Source: Actinoalloteichus_B caeruleus
GTDB lineage: Bacteria > Actinomycetota > Actinomycetes > Mycobacteriales > Pseudonocardiaceae
Assembly (NCBI RefSeq): GCF_000718005.1
Contig: NZ_JODV01000011.1
Strand: one strand, 5' to 3'
DNA: 64,000 nt
The stretch's first letter is position 1; every line of letters begins with the position of its first letter. Positions 41,618-51,427 of this stretch are shown in pieces. The translations under genes and the position numbers were made by a program. The notes beneath the pieces were generated by a model. That model saw only the letters and a program-made list of their open reading frames with translations, did no database searches and was not told the DNA's origin.

Positions 41618-42861
41618 CACCGCTCACCTCCGGTCTGCTCGAACTGGGACAGGTACGTGAGGAACTCGTCGCGCTGGGCGGAGACCGCGCTGCTGCCGTT
41701 CGCGTACACCTCGGAGAACATGCGGTCGGCGGAGGGGACCGGCATCCGTTGGCAGAACTCCCGCAGGCGGGCCGCCAGCGCGTCGGACTCCCGCTCGACC
41801 TCCGCGAAGTAGTCGCCGTCCGCCCACTGCTGGCGGTGCAGGTACGCCTTGACCCGCTCGATCGGGTCCTTGAGCTTCCACGCCTCCAGTTCGTCGGCCA
41901 GCCGGTAGCGGCTGGGGTCGTCGGAGGTCGTGTGGGCGTCCATCCGGTAGGTGAAGGCCTCGATGAGGACCGGCCCGTTCCCGCTGCGGCACTCCTCCAA
42001 CGCCCACCGCGTGACGGCGAGCGTGGCCAGCACGTCGTTGCCGTCAACCCGGATCCCGGGGAAGCCGTAGCCGCTGGCCCGCTGGTAGAGGGGGATGCGG
42101 CTCTGCCGCTCCATCGGTTCGGAGATGGCCCACTGGTTGTTCTGGCAGAAGAAGACGACGGGGGCGTCGTAGACGGCGCCCCAGACGAAGGCCTCGTTCA
42201 CGTCGCCCTGGCTGGTCGCGCCGTCGCCGAAGAAGACGACGGTGGCCTCGGCGTCGGCGCTGTCGTGCCCGTCACCGATCCGACCGTCGAACCGCTGGCC
42301 CATGGCGTAGCCGACCGCGTTCAGGCACTGGTTGCCGATGACGATCGTGTAGGGGTGGAAGCGGGTGGCCATCGGGTCCCAGCTGCCGTGGTCGGTGCCC
42401 CGGAAGATGCCGAGCAGCTCGGTGGGGTCGATGCCCCGGCACCAGGCCACTCCGTGCTCCCGGTAGCTGGGGAAGGCCATGTCCCTGGGGCGCATCGCCC
42501 GGCCGGCGCCGATCTGCGCGGCTTCCTGGCCCAGCAGCGGGACCCAGATGCCCAGCTGGCCCTGCCGCTGGAGCGCGTTGGACTCGCGGTCGGCTCGACG
42601 GACCAGGACCATGTCCCGGTACAGCCCGCGCAGCTCGTCGGGCGTGATGTCGATGTCGAAGTGGGGGTGCGCAACCCGCTCCCCCTCGGGGGTCAGCAGC
42701 TGCACGAGGTCGGGGCCACCTTCGCTGGTGGCGCGTAGTCCGGCTATCACTTGCTCCGCCGTGGGTCGGGCCGCTGTGGCGGCTGGGGGACTCCCTGACG
42801 GTGACTCCGGCCCAGCCGCGTCGGGCGGCTGGGGTTTCGTCCAGTACTCCGGCGACGACAT
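41617..42861 (-). CDS. bkdA: Branched-chain 2-oxoacid dehydrogenase E1 alpha subunit
   Basis: The 414-residue protein has the thiamine-diphosphate motif from FFGDGATSQGDVNEAF to QNN, and the phosphorylation-loop region YRMDAHTTSDDPSRYR typical of E1alpha. It forms an alpha2-beta2 heterotetramer with the next gene product. ATG 42861 is chosen because GAGGGAG lies seven bases upstream; TTG 42876 would put that site inside the gene. The first 40 residues are Pro/Ala-rich. It heads the operon, whose upstream region holds an inverted repeat and a set of 16-bp tandem repeats. Confidence 0.93.
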   Translation of the reverse strand: MSSPEYWTKPQPPDAAGPESPSGSPPAATAARPTAEQVIAGLRATSEGGPDLVQLLTPEGERVAHPHFDIDITPDELRGLYRDMVLVRRADRESNALQRQGQLGIWVPLLGQEAAQIGAGRAMRPRDMAFPSYREHGVAWCRGIDPTELLGIFRGTDHGSWDPMATRFHPYTIVIGNQCLNAVGYAMGQRFDGRIGDGHDSADAEATVVFFGDGATSQGDVNEAFVWGAVYDAPVVFFCQNNQWAISEPMERQSRIPLYQRASGYGFPGIRVDGNDVLATLAVTRWALEECRSGNGPVLIEAFTYRMDAHTTSDDPSRYRLADELEAWKLKDPIERVKAYLHRQQWADGDYFAEVERESDALAARLREFCQRMPVPSADRMFSEVYANGSSAVSAQRDEFLTYLSQFEQTGGER

Positions 42862-42986
42862 ACGTGTCTCCCTCAAGGTGGGGCCGCGCGTCCTGGCTTG
42901 TGGCCGTGAGCGCGGGTACGCCGACAGACGAGATCACCGCCCTGGTGGGACGGGATGCCGATCGTCGGCGCTGACGGATCGCTTCC

Positions 42987-43002
42987 GCCATATTGGCATG
43001 GC
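42987..43002 (-). promoter_or_regulatory. Inverted repeat upstream of the bkd operon
   Basis: GCCAT-ATTGGC-ATGGC lies about 125 bases before the bkdA start, a candidate operator for a branched-chain-responsive regulator such as an Lrp or TetR type (inference). Confidence 0.35.
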
Positions 43003-43038
43003 GCGAGCCCGGACCGTGAGCCCGAACACAGCTCTTTT

Positions 43039-43118
43039 TCCTGGCTAAGAGATCGTGGTTCCTACTAAGAGTGGTTCCGACTACGCGTGCTCCGACTAAG
43101 CGGGGTTCCGACAGACGG
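43039..43118 (+). repeat. Tandem degenerate 16-bp repeats
   Basis: Four units of 15-16 bp lie head to tail, with TCC anchors at 43060, 43076, 43091 and 43107 and the shared core TTCC(G/T)ACTA. A looser fifth copy is at 43039. They sit between the divergent bkdA and peptidase genes (gap 42862-43209). Iterated sites on one face suggest cooperative protein binding. Confidence 0.6.
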
Positions 43119-43209
43119 ACCTCGTCCTACCTGCGGGAACGGCCCCGGTGCTCCGGCCGGCCGCGGTGGCCCTTGCGTGGTACCGGTACCGGGGCCGAGG
43201 ATCTGGCAC

Positions 43210-44664
43210 GTGCCTGAGACAACCCCGCGCCCCGCCTCCACCCCGTCCACCAAGGCCCTCTCCGAGGCCGTCGAACGCCGGTGGACCGAGGACGTCGTGC
43301 CCAGCCTGTCCGAGCTGGTCGCCATCCCCGCCCTCTCCCCGGTCTTCGACGAGGACTGGGAGGCGAACGGCCAGCTCGACGCCGCCATCGACCACGTCAG
43401 GGCGTGGCTCGCCCAGCGCCCGATCGCGGCGGAAGCCACCGTCCGCACCGTGCGGCTGCCCGGGCGCACACCGGTGCTCCTCATCGACGTCGCGCCCACC
43501 GAGGCGGCCGTGGACCGGGGGACGGTCCTGCTCTACGGCCACCTGGACAAGCAGCCGCCGGTCGGCGGCTGGTCGGAGGGCCTGGGGCCCTGGACCCCGG
43601 TGCTCAGGGACGGCCGCCTGTACGGGCGGGGGGCGGCGGACGACGGCTACGCCGGGTACGCCGCGGTCGCGGCGCTCGAGGCGGTCCGTGAGCTGGGCGC
43701 CGACCACGGCCGGGCGGTCGTGCTGCTGGAGACGGGGGAGGAGTCCGGTTCGCCGGACCTGCCCGCCTACCTGGAGCACCTCCGCCCCGAGCTCGGCGAG
43801 GTCGAGCTGGTGGTGTGCCTGGACTCCGGGGCCGGTGACTACGAGCGGCTGTGGCTGACCACCTCGCTGCGCGGGATGGCGCAGGTCACCGTCACCGTCC
43901 GCGTGCTCGACGCCGGTCAGCACTCGGGGCTGGCGAGCGGGGTCGCCCCGAGCTCGTTCCGCGTGCTCCGGCAGCTCCTCGACAGGCTCGAGGACTCGGC
44001 CACGGGGGAGGTCCTGCTGCCCGAGCTGGTGGTGGAGGTCCCAGCCGACCGGGTCGCCGAGACCAGGGCCGCCCTGGACGCCGTTCCCACGCTGGTCCTC
44101 GACAACGTCCCCCTGCCCGAGGGGGTGCGGCCGGTGGTGGACGACCCGCTGGAGCAGGCGCTCAACAACACGTGGCGCCCCACCCTGTCCGTGATCGGCG
44201 GCGACGGGCTGCCCACCCCGGCGGAGGCGGGCAACGTGCTGCGGCCCCAGACCACGCTGGCGCTGAGCTTCCGCCTGCCGCCGACCGCCGACCCCGAGGC
44301 CGCGCTGGCGGCCGTGAGCGCCGCCCTCACCTCGGACGTGCCCTACGGGGCGTCCGTCGAGCTGAGCCGGACGGAGTGCGGCCCCGGCTGGAACGCGCCC
44401 GACCTGGCGCCCTGGCTGCGCTCGGCCCTGGACCGGGCCGGCGCGGAGGTGTTCGGGGCCCCGTGGCTGACGCTGGGACTGGGCGGGTCGATCCCGTTCA
44501 TGGGACTGCTCCAGGACGCCTACCCGTCCGCGCAGTTCGTGGTGACCGGAGCGCTGGGCCCCGGCAGCAACGCGCACGTCCCCGACGAGTCGCTGCACCT
44601 GGCCTACGCGGCGCGGGTGACGACGGCGGTGGCGATGGTCCTCGCGGCACACGCCCGGGGGTGA
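43210..44664 (+). CDS. M20-family metallopeptidase (dipeptidase-like)
   Basis: The 484-residue protein shows the M20 metal and catalytic residues: His and Asp in LLYGHLDKQPP, Asp in GRGAADDGYAGYA, the Glu pair in ETGEESGSPD, Asp in VVCLDSGAGDY, and a C-terminal His in the NAHVPDESLHLAY segment. A lid domain is inserted in the middle (about 215-335). The layout is that of zinc aminopeptidases or dipeptidases such as CPG2 or carnosinase relatives. The GTG start is taken from family length. Its substrate could be a dipeptide whose amino acids are taken up by the ABC system that follows, which is inference. Confidence 0.87.
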   Translation: MPETTPRPASTPSTKALSEAVERRWTEDVVPSLSELVAIPALSPVFDEDWEANGQLDAAIDHVRAWLAQRPIAAEATVRTVRLPGRTPVLLIDVAPTEAAVDRGTVLLYGHLDKQPPVGGWSEGLGPWTPVLRDGRLYGRGAADDGYAGYAAVAALEAVRELGADHGRAVVLLETGEESGSPDLPAYLEHLRPELGEVELVVCLDSGAGDYERLWLTTSLRGMAQVTVTVRVLDAGQHSGLASGVAPSSFRVLRQLLDRLEDSATGEVLLPELVVEVPADRVAETRAALDAVPTLVLDNVPLPEGVRPVVDDPLEQALNNTWRPTLSVIGGDGLPTPAEAGNVLRPQTTLALSFRLPPTADPEAALAAVSAALTSDVPYGASVELSRTECGPGWNAPDLAPWLRSALDRAGAEVFGAPWLTLGLGGSIPFMGLLQDAYPSAQFVVTGALGPGSNAHVPDESLHLAYAARVTTAVAMVLAAHARG

Positions 44665-44814
44665 TGTCCGGCGGTCGAAAACCGCTCACGGAGAAGCTCG
44701 GGAATTCCGACAAGATCATTCCTTGTGGTTCGCGTGAGTGATACCTCCGGCGACGGAAGGTGACCGGTCGGGAAACGGAGAACACGGTTTCGCGTCAACT
44801 GTTCTCAGATCGCG

Positions 44815-44833
44815 CTTCCGGGTGCGAGGATGC
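44815..44833 (+). promoter_or_regulatory. Shared upstream element, copy 1
   Basis: CTTCCGGGTGCGAGGATGC; its GGTGCG begins 49 bases before the start of the first binding-protein gene. Similar elements precede the other two. Confidence 0.4.
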
Positions 44834-44869
44834 GCACGTTTTCGCCCGGACAAGTGTGTGGGGGTCTCC

Positions 44870-45703
44870 GTGTCGCGGTCGTCGCTCCGTCGCGCGTTCG
44901 TCCTGCTGGCCGTCCCGGCTCTGCTCGTCGCGGGGTGCGGCGGGGAGCCGGTGGACGGCGGGAGCGCGGTGGGTGGTGCGGGGCCCCGGGTCGAGCTGGT
45001 GCGGCCGGGCACGCTCTCCACGTGTGTCCGGCTGCCCTTCGAACCCTTCGAGTTCCGCGACCCCGACTCCGGGGAGATCGTCGGCTTCGACATCGACCTG
45101 GGTGGGTTCATCGCCGAGGAACTCGGGGTGGAGCAGGAGATCGTCGAGACCTCCTTCGCCCGGATCACCAGTGGGGCCGACCTCGACGACGGCGTCTGCG
45201 ACATCGCGATCAGCGGGGTCACCATCACCGAGGAACGGGCGCGGGACGTCGACTTCGGCGAGCCCTACTTCAACTCGAGCCAGGCCCTGCTCGCGGGCGT
45301 GCACGAGGAGATCACCGGTATGGCGGATCTGCACGGGCGTCGGCTCGGTGTCAAGGAGGGCACCACCGGCGAGGCGTACGCCGTCGACCACAACGAGCGC
45401 AACGGTTCGCTGGTGGAGCTGGTGCGGTTCCCCGACCAGACGGAACTCACCTCGGCGGTGCGCTCGGGCCTGGTCGACGCCGTGCTCTCCGACAACGGCC
45501 CGCTCTACGGGTTCGCGCGGGTCTACCGGGACACCTCGGTGAAGGTGCAGATCGACACCGGTGAGCAGTACGGGTTCGCGGTGCGCCGGGGGAACACCGC
45601 CCTGCTGGACGTGGCGAACGAGGTGCTGGCGGCGATGCGCGCCGACGGGAGGCACGTCGAACTGCACCGGACCTGGCTGGGCGTCACGCCGAACCAGCTC
45701 TGA
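44870..45703 (+). CDS. Amino-acid ABC transporter binding lipoprotein, copy 1
   Basis: The 277-residue protein has a lipoprotein signal with lipobox LVAGC and a family-3 solute-binding domain: CVRLPFEPFEFRD, IVGFDIDLGGFIAEELG, ITSGADLDDGVCDIAISGVTITEERA, and DTSVKVQIDTGEQYGFAV. This family binds polar amino acids such as glutamate, glutamine or arginine. GTG 44870 fits the GGGGG site and the position of the shared element. Copies 2 and 3 share most motifs; in particular, NTSVKVEIDTGEQYGFAVRRGN in copy 2 is nearly the same. A hairpin follows the gene. Transport is presumably through the permease and ATPase at 47909-49596. Confidence 0.88.
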   Translation: MSRSSLRRAFVLLAVPALLVAGCGGEPVDGGSAVGGAGPRVELVRPGTLSTCVRLPFEPFEFRDPDSGEIVGFDIDLGGFIAEELGVEQEIVETSFARITSGADLDDGVCDIAISGVTITEERARDVDFGEPYFNSSQALLAGVHEEITGMADLHGRRLGVKEGTTGEAYAVDHNERNGSLVELVRFPDQTELTSAVRSGLVDAVLSDNGPLYGFARVYRDTSVKVQIDTGEQYGFAVRRGNTALLDVANEVLAAMRADGRHVELHRTWLGVTPNQL

Positions 45704-45714
45704 CCGGGGGACCT

Positions 45715-45731
45715 CGGGCGCCGGGCGCCCG
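45715..45731 (+). terminator. Hairpin after binding-protein copy 1
   Basis: CGGGCGC pairs with GCGCCCG around CGG, 12 bases after the stop. The following 45770-45920 stretch is A/T-rich and probably holds the promoter of copy 2. Confidence 0.5.
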
Positions 45732-45910
45732 GACGCGGCCTCGGCGGGCCAATGTGACCACACCGTGCCGGACGAGGGTTTCCGGCCGGCCCGCGCGTTC
45801 GTGGCAAGAAAACGCTCGATTACTCCTTTCGGGGTTACATTCTTGGTGTCGGTCGTGATATCCGTACTCCGCGTCACCATTGTTCATCCGATGGTTATTT
45901 ATTTTTCCGC

Positions 45911-45928
45911 CGTTCGGTGCGAAGATGC
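45911..45928 (+). promoter_or_regulatory. Shared upstream element, copy 2
   Basis: CGTTCGGTGCGAAGATGC; GGTGCG begins 50 bases before the start of copy 2. Confidence 0.4.
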
Positions 45929-45965
45929 AGGGCGCCGTTAATCGGGAAGTGTTCGGGAGTACGCC

Positions 45966-46802
45966 TTGGCAGAGCACACGCGTCGCCTGTCCGCGATCGC
46001 CCTCGTGGCATCCTCCCTCGCCGCGCTCGCCGCGTGCGGGCAACCGGGGCAGACGCTCGACGCCGCCACGCCCAGCTCGCCGGCGGTCACCCTCGTCGAC
46101 GCCGGCACGCTGCTGACCTGCACACACCTTCCCTACGAGCCGTTCCAGTCCCTGGACGGCGACACCGGGGACATCGTCGGGTTCGACGTCGACCTCGGAG
46201 ATCTGGTGGCCGACAGGTTGGGGCTGGAGCAGCGTGTCGTCGACGTCCCCTTCGACCGCATCACCAGCGGAGCGGCCCTCGAGGACGGGACCTGCGACAT
46301 CGCCTTCGCGGGCATGACCATCACCGAGGAACGCGCGGAGGTCCTCGACTTCGGCGTCCCCTACTTCAACGCCAACCAGGCCCTGCTCGCCGACTGGGAC
46401 TCCACGATCGCCGGCCTCGACGACCTGCACGGCGGGGGGAGACTCGGAGTCCAGGAGAACACCACCGGCGCCGACTACGCAGGACGGTACGCGACCGAAC
46501 ACGACGCCGCGCCCACGATCCACACCTACCGCGACCTGCCCGCGCTGACCCAGGCCCTGCGCGCCGGCGAGATCGACGCCGCACTCGCCGACAACGGACC
46601 CCTCTACCACTTCGCCAGGAGCCACCGGAACACCTCGGTGAAGGTCGAGATCGACACCGGCGAGCAGTACGGGTTCGCCGTGCGCAGGGGGAACACCGAA
46701 CTCCTCACCGTCGCGAACGAGGTCCTGGCGGGCATCCGCCAGGACGGGCGGTACGAGGAACTGCACCGGAAGTGGTTCGGCGTGACACCGAACCAGTGGT
46801 GA
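45966..46802 (+). CDS. Amino-acid ABC transporter binding lipoprotein, copy 2
   Basis: The 278-residue protein has lipobox LAAC, then the family-3 binding domain (CTHLPYEPFQSLDG, IVGFDVDLGDLVADRLG, ITSGAALEDGTCDIAFAGMTITEERA, EQYGFAVRRGN). The start is TTG with GGGAG upstream. It is closer to copy 1 in its C-terminal third and to copy 3 in its N-terminal third. The ligand pocket segments differ enough that it may bind another amino acid than its neighbours. It is followed by a perfect hairpin. Confidence 0.87.
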   Translation: MAEHTRRLSAIALVASSLAALAACGQPGQTLDAATPSSPAVTLVDAGTLLTCTHLPYEPFQSLDGDTGDIVGFDVDLGDLVADRLGLEQRVVDVPFDRITSGAALEDGTCDIAFAGMTITEERAEVLDFGVPYFNANQALLADWDSTIAGLDDLHGGGRLGVQENTTGADYAGRYATEHDAAPTIHTYRDLPALTQALRAGEIDAALADNGPLYHFARSHRNTSVKVEIDTGEQYGFAVRRGNTELLTVANEVLAGIRQDGRYEELHRKWFGVTPNQW

Positions 46803-46826
46803 CCTGGGCGGCGCCGCTCGCCCAGG
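46803..46826 (+). terminator. Hairpin after binding-protein copy 2
   Basis: CCTGGGCG pairs with CGCCCAGG across eight bases, at the stop codon. Confidence 0.55.
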
Positions 46827-46839
46827 CGTGCCGTCACCG

Positions 46840-46859
46840 TCTACGGTGCGTCCAGTCCA
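46840..46859 (+). promoter_or_regulatory. Shared upstream element, copy 3
   Basis: GTCTACGGTGCGTCCAGTCC; GGTGCG begins 49 bases before TTG 46894. It is the least conserved of the three. Confidence 0.3.
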
Positions 46860-46893
46860 TCGGCACAACCGGATGAAATCGAGGAAAAGTACA

Positions 46894-47835
46894 TTGCGTC
46901 GTCGTAGCGGACAGCGGAGCGGAGCCCTCGCCCCGGTAGCCCTGGTCCCCGCCCTCGCCCTGGTGCTCGCCGGGTGCGGCGGCGGTGAGCAGGGCGTCGA
47001 GGTGGATGGCGTCCCCATCGTCGAGGAGGGAGCGCTCAAGACCTGCACCCACCTGTCGTACCGGCCCTTCCAGTTCAACGAGGGTGGCGAGGTCGTCGGT
47101 TTCGACGTGGATCTCGTCGATCTGGTGGCCGAGGACCTGGGGCTCGAGCAGCAGATCGTCGACATCTCCTTCGACACCATCACCTCCGGCGCGGCCCTGG
47201 ACACCGGGGAGTGCGACGTGGCCGCGGCCGGGATGACCATCACCGACGCGCGGTCGGAGAACTTCGACTTCTCCGACCCGTACTTCGACGCCAGGCAGGC
47301 GCTGATCACGACCGCCGACTCGGGCATCACCGGGGTCGACGACCTCGCGGGTGGCTCGGTCGGAGTGCAGAACGACACCACCGGCAAGGACTGGGCCGAG
47401 GCGGAACTGGCCGACGGCACCGAGATCCGCAGCTACGACGACCTGCCGCTGCTGCTGGCGGCCGTCGAGACCGGTGAGGTCGACGCGGGGATCAACGACA
47501 ACGGCGTCCTGTACGACGCGGCGAACGAGAACGACACCTTCGCCGTGGTCGCCGACATCGAGACCAACGAGCAGTACGGCATCGGGGTCCGCAAGGACAA
47601 CGACGCGCTGCGGGAGCGGATCAACGAGGTGCTCCAGGCGGCCAGGGAGGACGGCCGCTACGAGGAGATCTACGTGAAGTGGTTCGGCGTGGCGCCGGAG
47701 GGCGTCGGCACCGACGCCACGGTGGACGAGGACGAGGAGGCCAGCGACGAGTCCGAGGCCGCCGACGAGTCCGAGGCGTCGGACGCCTCCGAGAGCGCCG
47801 ACGCGCCCGCCCTCTCCGAGGACCCCGAGAGCTGA
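46894..47835 (+). CDS. Amino-acid ABC transporter binding lipoprotein, copy 3
   Basis: The 313-residue protein has a basic signal with lipobox VLAGC and a family-3 binding domain (CTHLSYRPFQFNEG, VVGFDVDLVDLVAEDLG, ITSGAALDTGECDVAAAGMTIT, ETNEQYGIGVRKDN). Unlike the others it carries an acidic Ser/Asp/Glu/Ala tail of about 45 residues (EASDESEAADESE). TTG 46894 has GAGGA upstream and the shared element at the right distance; ATG 46873 is the alternative. It directly precedes the permease gene, so it is probably the original partner, with copies 1 and 2 as duplications. Confidence 0.87.
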   Translation: MRRRSGQRSGALAPVALVPALALVLAGCGGGEQGVEVDGVPIVEEGALKTCTHLSYRPFQFNEGGEVVGFDVDLVDLVAEDLGLEQQIVDISFDTITSGAALDTGECDVAAAGMTITDARSENFDFSDPYFDARQALITTADSGITGVDDLAGGSVGVQNDTTGKDWAEAELADGTEIRSYDDLPLLLAAVETGEVDAGINDNGVLYDAANENDTFAVVADIETNEQYGIGVRKDNDALRERINEVLQAAREDGRYEEIYVKWFGVAPEGVGTDATVDEDEEASDESEAADESEASDASESADAPALSEDPES

Positions 47836-47847
47836 CCCGTCGTGACC

Positions 47848-47873
47848 GGGGCCGGCGTGTGGACGCCGGCCCC
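47848..47873 (+). terminator. Intercistronic hairpin between binding protein 3 and permease
   Basis: GGGGCCGGCGT pairs perfectly with ACGCCGGCCCC around GTGG, 12 bases after the stop and 35 before the permease start. Such hairpins lower expression of membrane components relative to the binding protein. Confidence 0.65.
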
Positions 47874-47908
47874 GCCGCCTACCCGGCACCTTCTGGAGAA
47901 CTGACCAC

Positions 47909-48814
47909 ATGTCGCGTGACACCGAGCTGGGCGACACCCAGCACCGGGACCAGGAACCGCCCGGTGAACCCGGCCGACGAACCCCGGCGCCCACGGCGCC
48001 TCCCCGACGACGGATGAGCAAGCGACAGCGGGCGAGGCTCTTCCGCGGCATCCAGTACGGCATCCTCGTGGTCGCGTTGCTGGTGCTCGTTCTCGCCGCT
48101 GACTGGGACAGCCTCGGACGGGCCTTCTTCGACCCCGCCGTCATCGTCAACCAGTTCCCCGAGGTCATGACGGTGGCCCTGGTCAACACGATCACCTACA
48201 CCGCGATGGGCTTCGCGTTCGCCCTCGCGTTCGGTCTGGTGATCGCGCTGATGAGGCTGTCCTCGGTCGGTCCCTACCGCTGGATCGCCACCCTCTACAT
48301 CGAGTTCTTCCGTGGGCTCCCGGCGCTGCTGGTGTTCCTCGCGTTGGGTGTCGGGGTCGGTTACGCCTTCGGACTCAACCTGGACCGCAGCATCTCGATC
48401 ATGCTGGCGTTGGGGCTCGTCGGTGGCGCCTACATCGCGGAGACGATCCGCGCCGGTATCCAGGCGGTGCCCAAGGGGCAGGTCGAGGCGGCGCGTTCGT
48501 TGGGGATGAGCCCGGCGAGGACGATGATCACCGTGGTGATCCCGCAGGCCTTCCGGATCATCCTGCCCCCGCTCACCAACGAGCTGATCCTGCTGACCAA
48601 GGACTCGTCGCTGGCCTTCATCCTCGGCAGCACGCTCGCGCAGCACGAGCTGACCCAGTTCGCCCGCAACGCCCTGAACACCGACCGCAGTCTGACCCCG
48701 ATCGTGGTGGCCGGCTTCTGCTACCTCATGATCACCCTTCCGCTGTCCTACCTGTCCCGGCGCCTGGAGCGGCGGTTCGGCAAGGGCGCGAAGACGGGAC
48801 CAGGGAGGGAATGA
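47909..48814 (+). CDS. Amino-acid ABC transporter permease
   Basis: The 301-residue protein has a disordered Pro-rich N-terminus (about 40 residues), then about five to six membrane segments. The EAA-type coupling loop EAARSLGMSPARTMITVVIPQA is intact, and PPLTNELILLTKDSSLAFILG follows as in GltJ/HisM-type permeases. It is the only permease gene here, so it probably works as a homodimer with the ATPase. A start at the ATG has CTGGAGAA upstream. It overlaps the ATPase gene by four bases. Confidence 0.93.
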   Translation: MSRDTELGDTQHRDQEPPGEPGRRTPAPTAPPRRRMSKRQRARLFRGIQYGILVVALLVLVLAADWDSLGRAFFDPAVIVNQFPEVMTVALVNTITYTAMGFAFALAFGLVIALMRLSSVGPYRWIATLYIEFFRGLPALLVFLALGVGVGYAFGLNLDRSISIMLALGLVGGAYIAETIRAGIQAVPKGQVEAARSLGMSPARTMITVVIPQAFRIILPPLTNELILLTKDSSLAFILGSTLAQHELTQFARNALNTDRSLTPIVVAGFCYLMITLPLSYLSRRLERRFGKGAKTGPGRE

Positions 48815-49596
48815 GCATGAGCGACACCACACGACCGGTGGTCGAGATCTCCGGTCTGCACAAGAGCTTCGGTTCGCTCCAGGTCCTCAAGGGGGTCGAC
48901 CTCCAGGTCAGGCGCGGGCAGGTCGTCTGCGTCATCGGACCCTCCGGCTCCGGGAAGTCGACCCTGCTGCGCTGCGTCAACCTCCTCGAGGAGCCCTCGA
49001 GCGGCAGCGTGGTGGTCAACGGGGTCGAGCTGACCGACCCGGACTGCGACATCGACGCCGCGCGGGTGCGGATCGGCATGGTGTTCCAGTCGTTCAACCT
49101 CTTCGCGCACCTGTCGGTCCTGGAGAACCTGACGGTCGCCCAGCGCAAGGTGCTCCGCCGGTCGAAGGAACAGGCCGAGGAGGTCGCCCGGCGCAACCTC
49201 GCCAGGGTGGGGCTGACCGACAAGGAACACTCGATGCCGGCGCAGCTCTCCGGTGGGCAGCAGCAGCGGGCGGCGATCGCCAGGGCGCTGTCGATGGACC
49301 CCGAGGTGATGCTGTTCGACGAGCCCACCTCGGCGCTGGACCCCGAGCTGGTCGGCGACGTCCTCGGCGTGATGCGGCAGCTGGCCGAGGAGGGCATGAC
49401 GATGCTCGTGGTCACCCACGAGATGCAGTTCGCCCGTGAGGTCGCCGACCAGGTCGTCTTCATGGACGGCGGCGGGATCATCGAACAGGGCGATCCGGCC
49501 GACGTCATCGGGGCACCCAGCCACGAACGGACCCGCACCTTCCTCAGCAGGGTGCTCGACCCCACCCACCACGGGCCGAGCGACCCGACCGGGTGA
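48811..49596 (+). CDS. Amino-acid ABC transporter ATPase
   Basis: The 261-residue protein has Walker A GPSGSGKST (about residue 44), Q-loop VFQSFNLF, signature LSGGQQQRAAIARAL, Walker B VMLFDEPTSALD and the switch His in VVTHEMQFA. These are typical of GlnQ/HisP-type ATPases of polar amino-acid importers. ATG 48811 overlaps the permease stop (ATGA), with GGGAGGGA upstream. It closes the transporter cluster and is followed by a strong bidirectional hairpin. Confidence 0.95.
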   Translation: MSMSDTTRPVVEISGLHKSFGSLQVLKGVDLQVRRGQVVCVIGPSGSGKSTLLRCVNLLEEPSSGSVVVNGVELTDPDCDIDAARVRIGMVFQSFNLFAHLSVLENLTVAQRKVLRRSKEQAEEVARRNLARVGLTDKEHSMPAQLSGGQQQRAAIARALSMDPEVMLFDEPTSALDPELVGDVLGVMRQLAEEGMTMLVVTHEMQFAREVADQVVFMDGGGIIEQGDPADVIGAPSHERTRTFLSRVLDPTHHGPSDPTG

Positions 49597-49601
49597 CCGG
49601 A

Positions 49602-49637
49602 CCGGTGGGGGTGTCACCGGTCCGACACCCCCACCGG
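49602..49637. terminator. Bidirectional terminator
   Basis: CCGGTGGGGGTGTC pairs perfectly with GACACCCCCACCGG across eight bases, between the convergent ATPase and LapA-type genes. Confidence 0.75.
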
Positions 49638-49663
49638 CTCCGGTGCCGAGTGGTGATCCGGGG

Positions 49664-49918
49664 TCAGCGGCGGTACACCCAGAGCGCTCCGATCAGCATC
49701 CCCAGCACCAGCACGCCGGCCAGCGCGGTCCACAACGGGAGGTCGACGACCGGGACGAGCAGCCGGATCGCCACCTCGTCGCGGTTCTGCACGATGAAGA
49801 CGACCGCGAGCACGCCGAGGAGGAGGCCCACCACCAGGCGGGTCAACGACCGACGTCGAGCGCGGTCCTGGTCCTCTGCCGGCCGGGTCGGGCCGGTCCG
49901 CTCTGACCACCGCATCAC
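49664..49918 (-). CDS. LapA/DUF1049-type small membrane protein
   Basis: The 84-residue protein has a charged N-terminus (about 28 residues) and two hydrophobic helices (LVVGLLLGVLAVVFIVQNRDEV and PLWTALAGVLVLGMLIGALW). FIVQNRDEVAIRLL between them is the mark of the LapA_dom (DUF1049) family. In other bacteria such proteins help assemble lipopolysaccharide; in actinobacteria the role is unknown. It is a single gene. Confidence 0.8.
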   Translation of the reverse strand: MMRWSERTGPTRPAEDQDRARRRSLTRLVVGLLLGVLAVVFIVQNRDEVAIRLLVPVVDLPLWTALAGVLVLGMLIGALWVYRR

Positions 49919-50082
49919 GCCTCCCGGATCCGGGTCGGACGGGGCCTGGTGCGTCCGACGCTACGCCTGGACCGGAGGGCCGGCCAGCGCCGCGCCGGGG
50001 CCGAGGCCGGGCTGATCGGCGGGCGGCCGACCGCCCACGGTGGCGGCGCCTCGCGGGCTGCTGGGACGCGTGGCACTCGGGT

Positions 50083-50088
50083 TAGGGT
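50083..50088 (+). promoter_or_regulatory. -10 box TAGGGT of the AbgB-like gene
   Basis: TAGGGT lies seven bases before GTG 50096, predicting a leaderless mRNA. Confidence 0.45.
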
Positions 50089-50095
50089 GCCTGCC

Positions 50096-51427
<1,332 letters not shown>

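Noticed and set aside
43039..43118. CRISPR array
   Set aside because: Units are 16 bases, adjacent and degenerate, with no spacers and no cas genes.
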